Source: Cytophagales bacterium (GTDB lineage: Bacteria > Bacteroidota > Bacteroidia > Cytophagales > Spirosomataceae). Taken from it: a stretch of 5,569 nt of DNA. The notes under the pieces were generated by a model that did not search any database, was not told the origin of the DNA, and was given only the letters and a program-made list of their open reading frames with translations. Position 1 is the first letter of the stretch, and every line of letters begins with the position of its first letter. Both the position numbers and the translations under genes were made by a program. Location: contig JAGWUO010000095.1 in assembly GCA_028868395.1 (NCBI GenBank), positions 1 through 5,569 on the forward strand, in the 5' to 3' direction. Below are positions 1-5,569 of the stretch, one piece after another.

Positions 1-2499
1 TAATTCACGTAAAACTGATTTCTTGTGGCATTTTAAAGCACCTAAATCATTCACACAAATCATCAAGGTAGAAACTACCGTGTTAAACGAGAAGCGATCT
101 AAATCGTCTTGTACTTTGCGAATCGCCGTGTGCAATACTTTCAATTCTTCGGGAGTCGCAGGCGCGTCCACTAGTTTAGAGGTGTTCGCATTATCATCAA
201 AGAATAATCGCCAAACCTTGCGCAAGAAATTATGCGATCCCGAGATACTGTTCGTATTCCAAGGCTTAAATTGCTCTAAGGGTCCTAGGAACATCTCGTA
301 GACACGAAGGGTGTCAGCGCCGTATTTGGCAATTAAATCATCTGGATTAACAACGTTGAACTTTGATTTAGACATCTTCTCTACTTCCCAACCGCACACA
401 TATTTGCCGTCCTCTAATATAAATTCTGCATCCGCAGGAACATCATTGCGGGATTTCTTAAAGGCTTCTAGGTCTAACACATCATTTTCCACGATATTCA
501 CATCCACGTGAAGCGCCGCGACATCGTATTGATCTTTCAGTCCATGAGAAACAAAAGTAACTTTAGCTGAATCCTTTAAGCGATAAACGAAGTTCGAACG
601 TCCTTGAATCATCCCTTGGTTGATCAATTTCTTCGCAAATTCCTCCTCCGGAACATAGCCTAAATCTTTCAAGAATTTATTCCAAAAACGCGAATACAAC
701 AAGTGACCCGTGGCGTGTTCCGATCCTCCAATGTATAAATCCACCGCTTTCCAGTAGTTAATCGCCTCTTTCGAAGCAAATTCACCTGAATTCGTCGCAT
801 CCATATAGCGGTACCAATACCAAGACGAGCCTGCCCAACCTGGCATCGTAGACCATTCGTAATCGTATTGTCCTTTGTATTTCCAATCTGCTGCGGCGCG
901 TCCTAATGGAGGTTCCCCGGTCTCTGTAGGTAAGTATTTGTCGATTTTAGGTAGTTCCAAAGGTAATTCAGACTCTTCAATCAAATAGGGCAATAAATCG
1001 CCTGAGGCCGTTGGTTTGAAATAGACTGGAACAGGTTCTCCCCAATAGCGTTGACGGCTAAACACCGCATTGCGCATTCTGTACTGGACCTTTCCTTTTC
1101 CGATTCCGTTCTCCTCTAACCAAGCGATTAAGGTATTCGTCGCTTCTTTATATTCCATTCCATTAATCATTCCTGAATTAATGTATTTCCCCTCTTTCGT
1201 ATTATCTGCTTGCTTTTCGATGTCTTTTTGGGCATCTAAAATGGCTGGAATAGGCAAATCAAAATGCTTCGCAAAGTTCCAATCACGTTGATCACCCGAT
1301 GGAACGCCCATTACGGCACCCGTTCCATAACCGGCTAATACATAGTCTGCTAGAAATAAAGGAACGCGTTCTTGATTAACAGGGTTGATCACATAAGTTC
1401 CAGTGAAAACACCTGAAACGGTTTTTACTTCAGAGACGCGGTCTAGTTCTGAACGGGTTTTGGCCCAATTAACATAGGCTTCCACCGCCTCTTTCTGATC
1501 AGGTGTCGTCAATTCCTCCACCCACTCGTGCTCCGGCGCTAACACCATGAAGGAAACCCCATAAATCGTGTCCACACGCGTAGTGAATACTTTTATCTTC
1601 TTATCCAAAACGTTTTCAATGGCAAATTCCACATCCGTTCCAATCGATTTTCCAATCCAATTGCGTTGCTGCTCTTTCAAAGAATCAGCCCAATCCACCT
1701 CATCTAAACCTCGTAATAAGCGATCGGCATAGGCTGTGATGCGCATCGACCATTGGCGCATTTTCTTCTGCTCCACCGGGTAACCGCCACGCTCTGAAAC
1801 ACCGTCTTTGACCTCATCGTTCGCTAAAACCGTCCCTAATTGCGGACACCAGTTCACTACTGAATCGTCCAAATAAGCTAGACGGAAGCTCAATAAGTAG
1901 GCATATTGCTCGTCCGAAGACATCGCATTCCATTGCTCCGCTGTAATTCGAGTGACTTCTTCATCGCATACGGCTTTTAATCCGATCGAACCTTTGGCCC
2001 CTAAAATAGTCTTCAAGGTTTCAATAGACTCCGCTTTATCTGATTCCTGGTTATACCAAGAATTGAATAATTGCATAAAAATCCACTGCGTCCACTTGTA
2101 ATAAGACGCATCAGAAGTTCTAACCTCTCTCGACCAATCGAAAGAGAATCCCATATTCTTCAATTGCTCAATATAACGAGCGATATTTTGTTCTGTGGTG
2201 ATAGCAGGATGCTGACCTGTTTGGATAGCATATTGCTCTGCAGGAAGGCCAAAAGAGTCAAAACCCATCGGGTGCAACACTTCATATCCCTGCAAACGCT
2301 TGTAACGCGCCATAATATCAGAGGCAATATACCCCAGCGGATGACCCACATGTAAACCTGCTCCAGATGGATATGGAAACATATCTAACACATAATATTT
2401 AGGCTTCGCTGGATTTACCTGAGCTTGGAATGTTTTATTAGCTTCCCAAAACGATTGCCAAGCTTTCTCGATCTCTCTAAACTGATACTCTGTACGCAT
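1..2499 (-). CDS. leuS: Leucyl-tRNA synthetase (class I), C-terminus cut by window edge
   Basis: Cytoplasmic enzyme that activates leucine with ATP, charges tRNA-Leu and hydrolyses mischarged products. The frame runs from ATG at 2499-2497 (protein starts MRTEYQFREIEKAW) without a stop to base 1, giving 833 residues. Visible landmarks: class I HIGH-type motif HVGHPLG at residues 50-56; ZN-1 region around VNWCPQLG (Cys218); CP1 editing-site motif TTRVDT at 306-311; GDQRDW with the editing Asp at 403; YIGGSEHATGHLLYSRFW after the editing domain; KMSKS at 708-712; then the start of the anticodon-binding helical domain. Bacterial LeuRS is about 860 residues in E. coli and, from memory, over 900 in Bacteroidota, so roughly 100 C-terminal residues are missing here only because of the window edge. 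An insert of about 60 residues lies at 151-211. No Shine-Dalgarno precedes the start. It is transcribed divergently from the transporter gene. Identity is secure. Confidence 0.97.
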   Translation of the reverse strand, partial: MRTEYQFREIEKAWQSFWEANKTFQAQVNPAKPKYYVLDMFPYPSGAGLHVGHPLGYIASDIMARYKRLQGYEVLHPMGFDSFGLPAEQYAIQTGQHPAITTEQNIARYIEQLKNMGFSFDWSREVRTSDASYYKWTQWIFMQLFNSWYNQESDKAESIETLKTILGAKGSIGLKAVCDEEVTRITAEQWNAMSSDEQYAYLLSFRLAYLDDSVVNWCPQLGTVLANDEVKDGVSERGGYPVEQKKMRQWSMRITAYADRLLRGLDEVDWADSLKEQQRNWIGKSIGTDVEFAIENVLDKKIKVFTTRVDTIYGVSFMVLAPEHEWVEELTTPDQKEAVEAYVNWAKTRSELDRVSEVKTVSGVFTGTYVINPVNQERVPLFLADYVLAGYGTGAVMGVPSGDQRDWNFAKHFDLPIPAILDAQKDIEKQADNTKEGKYINSGMINGMEYKEATNTLIAWLEENGIGKGKVQYRMRNAVFSRQRYWGEPVPVYFKPTASGDLLPYLIEESELPLELPKIDKYLPTETGEPPLGRAAADWKYKGQYDYEWSTMPGWAGSSWYWYRYMDATNSGEFASKEAINYWKAVDLYIGGSEHATGHLLYSRFWNKFLKDLGYVPEEEFAKKLINQGMIQGRSNFVYRLKDSAKVTFVSHGLKDQYDVAALHVDVNIVENDVLDLEAFKKSRNDVPADAEFILEDGKYVCGWEVEKMSKSKFNVVNPDDLIAKYGADTLRVYEMFLGPLEQFKPWNTNSISGSHNFLRKVWRLFFDDNANTSKLVDAPATPEELKVLHTAIRKVQDDLDRFSFNTVVSTLMICVNDLGALKCHKKSVLREL

Positions 2500-2526
2500 A
2501 AAATGTTTTTATTGTAAAAGGAGATG

Positions 2527-2533
2527 CAAATTA
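2527..2533 (-). promoter_or_regulatory. leuS: Possible -7 element for leuS (imperfect)
   Basis: On the minus strand the bases read TAATTTG, which is TAnnTTTG with one spacer base missing, followed by CATC. It lies about 28 bp upstream of the leuS ATG, a plausible distance for a short leader. No convincing TTG-type -33 element is found about 20 bp further upstream, where the sequence is a run of T and A. It is the best candidate in the spacer but remains weak. Confidence 0.3.
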
Positions 2534-2537
2534 CGGC

Positions 2538-2552
2538 TTTTTTATGAAAAAA
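2538..2552. repeat. Short A/T inverted repeat in the divergent promoter region
   Basis: Six T, the three bases ATG, then six A form a perfect 6-bp inverted repeat around a 3-base centre. It lies about 16 bp upstream of the -33 element of the transporter promoter and could act as an A-tract or UP-like element. It has no GC stem, so it is not a convincing terminator. A chance origin in AT-rich intergenic DNA is quite possible. Confidence 0.3.
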
Positions 2553-2568
2553 TATTTACTCTACTTTG

Positions 2569-2599
2569 TTGGTAGATTAAGTAAAGTCTATTAGCTTTG
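2569..2599 (+). promoter_or_regulatory. Bacteroidota-type promoter for the TSUP transporter gene
   Basis: TAGCTTTG at 2592-2599 matches the Bacteroidota primary-sigma -7 consensus TAnnTTTG exactly. TTG at 2569-2571 (inside TTTGTTGG) lies 20 bp upstream, within the usual spacing for the -33 element. Transcription would begin a few bases after 2599, leaving a leader of only about 10-15 nt before the ATG at 2618. The consensus is established knowledge; its use here is inferred. Confidence 0.6.
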
Positions 2600-2617
2600 T
2601 AGGGAATTAGATATTGT

Positions 2618-3550
2618 ATGACGCCCAAAAGTAATTTTCCCAGTCTATTTAAAGCCATCCAAACCATTTGGAAACGTGAACGAAGCATCACTGAAGTCAT
2701 TATTCACATCAGCAATGCCTTAGCTTTAATGATTGTAGGACATCTTTTGTTCACCTACCTAACAGCTGAAAAAGTAATCGCTGTGTTCAATACAGTCGAT
2801 TCATCCATTTTATATTACGTTTTAGGTGGATTTATCGCCCAAATGATTGATGGTGCTTTGGGAATGGCCTATGGCGTAACAGCAACGACATTCTTATTAT
2901 CCGTGGGTATCACCCCTGCCGCTGCCTCAGCTAGCGTTCATGCCTCTGAGGTGTTCACTTCTGGCGTTTCGGGATATATGCACTTGAAATTTGGCAATGT
3001 TAACTCTAAATTATTTAAGACACTTGTGATCCCTGGCGTAATAGGCGCCATTTTAGGAGCCTATGTTTTATCTAGTCTAGAAGAGTATGCTGGTTACATT
3101 AAACCCATCGTTTCCATTTATACCCTCTTTTTAGGAGCCATTATTATTCGTAAAGCGTTAATCAAACGACAAGAGAAGCGCCAACTAAAGAAAGTGGGCT
3201 GGCTTGCCTTGTTCGGAGGTTATTTAGATTCCATTGGTGGCGGTGGCTGGGGACCGATCGTCTCCTCTACGCTAATTGCATCGGGTCGTCATCCGAAGTA
3301 TACGATTGGCAGTGTTAACTTGACCGAGTTCTTTGTTTCTTTAGCCTCTTCTATCACCTTCTTTACCGTCATCGGATTAGGTTATTTAGATGTGATTATC
3401 GGTTTAATTCTAGGCGGGGTCATTGCGGCTCCAATTGCGGCCCGATTAGCGAATAAATTACCGGTAAAATCGATGATGATTCTCGTAGGAATCGTCATTA
3501 TCATCGTCAGTCTACGTCAGATTATCTTAGGGGTTCCAAAATTTTTGTAG
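2618..3550 (+). CDS. TSUP-family (TauE/SafE, DUF81) membrane transporter, substrate unknown
   Basis: A 310-residue, strongly hydrophobic inner-membrane protein. Two glycine-rich half-repeats mark the TSUP (sulfite exporter TauE/SafE) family: GGFIAQMIDGALGMAYG at 70-86 and GGYLDSIGGGGWGPI at 200-214, each followed by further hydrophobic helices. Approximate membrane segments are residues 30-50, 64-95, 133-153, 161-180, 193-222, 231-255, 256-278 and 284-304. A basic stretch at 179-192 (RKALIKRQEKRQLKK) separates the halves and is probably cytoplasmic. Family members are linked to export or uptake of sulfite, sulfonates or other organic anions, but the substrate cannot be read from this sequence. 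The first 60 residues, with a basic amphipathic start and an extra hydrophobic helix, precede the usual TSUP start. ATG 2618 is chosen because it follows a promoter closely and begins the whole open frame. murF follows after 30 nt on the same strand, so they may share a transcript. Family assignment is firm, function is not. Confidence 0.88.
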   Translation: MTPKSNFPSLFKAIQTIWKRERSITEVIIHISNALALMIVGHLLFTYLTAEKVIAVFNTVDSSILYYVLGGFIAQMIDGALGMAYGVTATTFLLSVGITPAAASASVHASEVFTSGVSGYMHLKFGNVNSKLFKTLVIPGVIGAILGAYVLSSLEEYAGYIKPIVSIYTLFLGAIIIRKALIKRQEKRQLKKVGWLALFGGYLDSIGGGGWGPIVSSTLIASGRHPKYTIGSVNLTEFFVSLASSITFFTVIGLGYLDVIIGLILGGVIAAPIAARLANKLPVKSMMILVGIVIIIVSLRQIILGVPKFL

Positions 3551-3580
3551 ATATTTGCAGTCAATTGTCATAACAGGCTA

Positions 3581-4879
3581 ATGATTGTCAATACGCAAAC
3601 ACTTTTAGAAAAGTTTTTATCCTCCACTGGTGTATCTACCGATACCCGAAAAATCCAAGCAGGAAATTTATTCTTTGCCTTAAAAGGCCCTAATTTCAAT
3701 GCCAATGCGATGGCCGCGGAAGCTTTAGAAAAAGGCGCTCAATATGCCATCATTGATGATGCGGATTATTTAGCAGGAGAACGCACTTTATTGGTAGAGG
3801 ATGGATTGTTAGCCTTGCAAGCTTTAGCAACCGCTTACCGACAAACCTTAACCATACCCATCGTGGGCTTAACTGGTTCCAATGGAAAGACCACCACGAA
3901 GGAATTAATCTTCTCTGTTTTATCCCAAAAATACCATTGCTTTGCCACTACTGGCAACCTCAACAACCACATCGGTGTTCCTCTTTCCGTTTTATCTATC
4001 AAAAAGGAACATGAAATCGCTGTCATTGAAATGGGTGCGAACAAGCAAGGAGACATCAAAGAACTCGTTGATATCGCTCAACCCACCCACGGTTTGATCA
4101 CAAATATCGGCAAAGCTCATTTAGAAGGCTTTGGTGGAATCGAAGGGGTACGCAAAGGAAAAGGAGAACTTTTTGACTACTTGAAGGCTTCCGGTGGTAT
4201 AACATTTTTACCTCAAGAAGGAGGAGCTGTTCAAGAAATATTCAATGAGAGAGGCATGCAAAACGCTGTTTATACAAACGAAGCGATGCCTACCACGCTT
4301 GTAGAGGCAAAACCGATGGTGCGTTATGCACTTGCCTCCGGGGAAATTATTGATTCCCACTTACCAGGCATCTATAATTTTGAGAATATTCAACTAGCTA
4401 TTGCCGTAGGTAAATTCTTTGGACTGAGCGACGACCAATGCAATACAGGAATTAACACATACGTACCCAATAATCACCGATCCCAATTCATCAAAATAGG
4501 ATCAAACCAAGTTTTGATGGATGCTTATAACGCCAATCCATCGTCGATGTCAGCCGCTATTTCGCATTTCGCGGAAACGGAGGGAACTCCTAAGCTACTT
4601 ATTTTAGGAGACATGTTTGAGTTAGGAGATTCGTCTATGGAAGAGCATTCCTCATTAGGAAAGCTTATTGCGGGATTATCCTTTGAAAAAGTGCTTTTAG
4701 TAGGGCAGCATATGCAACATGCCTTAATTCATTTGCCTTCGGCTTATTATTTCCCTGATAAATTTGGCCTACATACTTGGCTTCAAGATCACCCGATTCA
4801 GGACAGTTTTCTTTTAGTTAAAGGTTCTAGAGGAATTCAACTCGAAAGTGTTTTGGCATTTTTAGAAAATTCCAAATAA
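3581..4879 (+). CDS. murF: UDP-N-acetylmuramoyl-tripeptide--D-alanyl-D-alanine ligase
   Basis: ATP-dependent cytoplasmic ligase that adds D-Ala-D-Ala to UDP-MurNAc-tripeptide, the last soluble step of peptidoglycan precursor synthesis. The 432 residues are close to the family norm (E. coli about 452) and the gene is complete. The N-terminal UDP-substrate domain has STDTRKIQAGNLFFALKG from residue 19. The central ATPase domain has the P-loop GLTGSNGKTTTKE at 96-108, TTGNLNNHIGVPLS at 123-136, EMGANKQGD at 150-158 and NIGKAHLEGFG at 175-185. RKGKGELF at 191-198 contains the lysine expected to be carbamylated (probably K194). The C-terminal domain carries NNHRSQ at 297-302, MDAYNANPSSM at 313-323, ILGDMFELGD at 341-350 and LVKGSRGIQLE at 412-422. 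DAYNANP and GDMxELG are typical of MurF rather than MurE or MurC. It lies 30 nt after the transporter gene with no terminator between. The ATG follows A-rich sequence with no Shine-Dalgarno. No sign of damage. Confidence 0.96.
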   Translation: MIVNTQTLLEKFLSSTGVSTDTRKIQAGNLFFALKGPNFNANAMAAEALEKGAQYAIIDDADYLAGERTLLVEDGLLALQALATAYRQTLTIPIVGLTGSNGKTTTKELIFSVLSQKYHCFATTGNLNNHIGVPLSVLSIKKEHEIAVIEMGANKQGDIKELVDIAQPTHGLITNIGKAHLEGFGGIEGVRKGKGELFDYLKASGGITFLPQEGGAVQEIFNERGMQNAVYTNEAMPTTLVEAKPMVRYALASGEIIDSHLPGIYNFENIQLAIAVGKFFGLSDDQCNTGINTYVPNNHRSQFIKIGSNQVLMDAYNANPSSMSAAISHFAETEGTPKLLILGDMFELGDSSMEEHSSLGKLIAGLSFEKVLLVGQHMQHALIHLPSAYYFPDKFGLHTWLQDHPIQDSFLLVKGSRGIQLESVLAFLENSK

Positions 4880-4885
4880 TTGCAT

Positions 4886-4893
4886 TAAATTTG
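4886..4893 (+). promoter_or_regulatory. ahcY: Bacteroidota-type -7 element for ahcY
   Basis: TAAATTTG is an exact match to TAnnTTTG and is followed by CAC. It starts 7 bases after the murF stop codon and would place the transcript start near 4898-4902, giving a leader of about 30 nt. The -33 region would lie inside the last murF codons, around 4860-4868, where only a T-run and no clear TTG is present. This supports separate transcription of ahcY, with read-through from murF also possible. Confidence 0.5.
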
Positions 4894-4931
4894 CACTTTA
4901 GTAAGAAAATCATCTTTCAAAAATACACACA

Positions 4932-5569
4932 ATGGCATCACAATCGGGTACCTATGTACCATTTAAAGTAAAAGACATTGCATTAGCAGACTGGGGTCGT
5001 AAAGAAATTCAATTAGCAGAAGCAGAAATGCCAGGTTTGATGGCATTGCGTGCGGAATTTGGCGCAGCACAACCATTAAAAGGTGCGCGTATCGCAGGTT
5101 GTCTTCACATGACAATCCAAACAGCGGTTTTAATCGAAACATTAACAGCTTTAGGAGCTGAGGTTACTTGGTCATCTTGTAACATTTTCTCTACACAAGA
5201 TCACGCAGCAGCGGCTATCGCAGCGGCAGGAATTCCAGTTTATGCTTGGAAAGGGATGAACGAAGAAGAATTCAACTGGTGTATTGAGCAGACTTTATTC
5301 TTTGGTGAAGAGCGTCAACCATTGAACATGATCTTGGATGATGGTGGTGATTTGACTAACATGGTTTTTGATGAGTATCCTGAGTTGATTTCAGGCATCA
5401 AAGGCTTATCAGAAGAAACTACGACAGGTGTTCACCGTCTATATGAGCGTATGAAGAATGGCACGTTATTCTTGCCAGCAATCAACGTAAATGACTCGGT
5501 AACGAAGTCTAAATTTGATAACAAATACGGTTGCAAAGAGTCATTAGTAGATGCGATTCGTCGTGCGAC
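4932..5569 (+). CDS. ahcY: S-adenosylhomocysteine hydrolase (adenosylhomocysteinase), N-terminal half, cut by window edge
   Basis: NAD-dependent cytoplasmic enzyme that splits S-adenosylhomocysteine into adenosine and homocysteine, clearing the inhibitory product of methyltransferases. ATG at 4932 ([20 protein letters not shown]) opens a frame of 212 full codons that runs off the right edge; the family is usually about 430-470 residues, so the NAD-binding Rossmann domain is largely outside. Substrate-domain landmarks are [10 protein letters not shown] at 57-66 (His59 matching human His55), [15 protein letters not shown] at 83-97, LDDGGDLT at 135-142 (Asp137 matching human Asp131), SEETTTG at 160-166 (Glu162 for Glu156) and [11 protein letters not shown] at 187-197 (Lys192 and Asp196 for Lys186 and Asp190), then Cys201. 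All catalytic residues in this half are intact. The start is preceded by A-rich sequence and no Shine-Dalgarno. All eight arginines use CGT, which suggests high expression. A 52-nt gap separates it from murF. Confidence 0.97.
   Translation, partial: MASQSGTYVPFKVKDIALADWGRKEIQLAEAEMPGLMALRAEFGAAQPLKGARIAGCLHMTIQTAVLIETLTALGAEVTWSSCNIFSTQDHAAAAIAAAGIPVYAWKGMNEEEFNWCIEQTLFFGEERQPLNMILDDGGDLTNMVFDEYPELISGIKGLSEETTTGVHRLYERMKNGTLFLPAINVNDSVTKSKFDNKYGCKESLVDAIRRA

Larger units (their letters stand above)
2500..2617. promoter_or_regulatory. Divergent intergenic region between leuS and the TSUP gene
   Basis: This 118-bp AT-rich spacer separates the two divergent start codons and must hold the 5' signals of both genes. 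It contains an exact Bacteroidota -7 element facing right, a near-match facing left, and an A/T inverted repeat between them (T6 at 2538-2543, A6 at 2547-2552). No tRNA, T-box-like leader or attenuator is visible. The room in front of leuS is too short for a T-box. Confidence 0.7.

Noticed and set aside
23..1291. Several rightward open frames (23-301, 311-511, 1070-1291) opposite leuS.
   Set aside because: They lie wholly antisense to a well-conserved LeuRS frame, show no recognisable motif and have low-complexity, unlikely compositions. They are shadows.
2071..2355. Open frames on both strands (2071-2355 rightward, 2160-2351 leftward) inside leuS.
   Set aside because: Both overlap the HIGH-motif region of LeuRS in other frames, and their products resemble nothing known.
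1..2499. leuS lacking its C-terminal domain as a truncated gene.
   Set aside because: The frame is open to the first base of the window. The missing part is an edge effect.
3550..3557. GATATTTG between the TSUP gene and murF as a possible -7 element for murF.
   Set aside because: It differs from TAnnTTTG at the key first base, and no TTG-type -33 element is found at the right distance. Co-transcription with the upstream gene is simpler.
3835..4059. Leftward open frame of 74 codons inside murF.
   Set aside because: It is antisense to the P-loop and central domain of MurF, which explain the sequence fully.
4881..4895. TGCA...TGCA inverted repeat around the ahcY -7 element as an operator.
   Set aside because: The arms are only 4 bp, the inner bases do not pair well, and TGCA is itself a palindrome, so chance explains it.
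4880..4931. Possible SAH or SAM riboswitch upstream of ahcY.
   Set aside because: Only 52 nt are available, the sequence is AT-rich without paired GC stems, and the predicted leader is about 30 nt, too short for these folds.

Overview
The window looks like ordinary chromosome from a member of the Bacteroidota, probably a Cytophagia/Spirosomaceae-like lineage (the finer placement is an inference). Three things point there. Start codons are preceded by A-rich sequence without Shine-Dalgarno motifs. Exact Bacteroidota-type -7 elements (TAnnTTTG) sit upstream of two genes. The leucyl-tRNA synthetase has the Bacteroidota-like form, with a long insert ahead of the editing domain and no cysteine pairs in the ZN-1 segment. 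The DNA is moderately AT-rich and densely coding.

Layout: positions 1-2499 hold leuS on the minus strand, cut at the left edge after 833 codons, so the C-terminal domain lies outside. A 118-bp divergent intergenic region (2500-2617) follows, holding a well-formed promoter for the rightward gene and a weaker candidate for leuS. Rightward come a TSUP-family (TauE/SafE-like) membrane transporter (2618-3550), murF for cell-wall precursor synthesis (3581-4879, 30 nt downstream and possibly co-transcribed), and the N-terminal half of ahcY, S-adenosylhomocysteine hydrolase (4932 to the right edge). ahcY has its own -7 element just after the murF stop codon.

The genes are mainly housekeeping: tRNA charging, peptidoglycan precursor ligation and methyl-cycle detoxification, plus one transporter of unknown substrate. 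They do not form an evident pathway. A sulfur link between the transporter and ahcY is conceivable but unsupported. I see no mobile element, CRISPR array, RNA gene, riboswitch or strong terminator, and nothing that amounts to a new biological system. The points most worth a second look are the N-terminal extension of the transporter, the LeuRS insert and zinc-ligand loss, and the very different arginine codon use of ahcY and murF.
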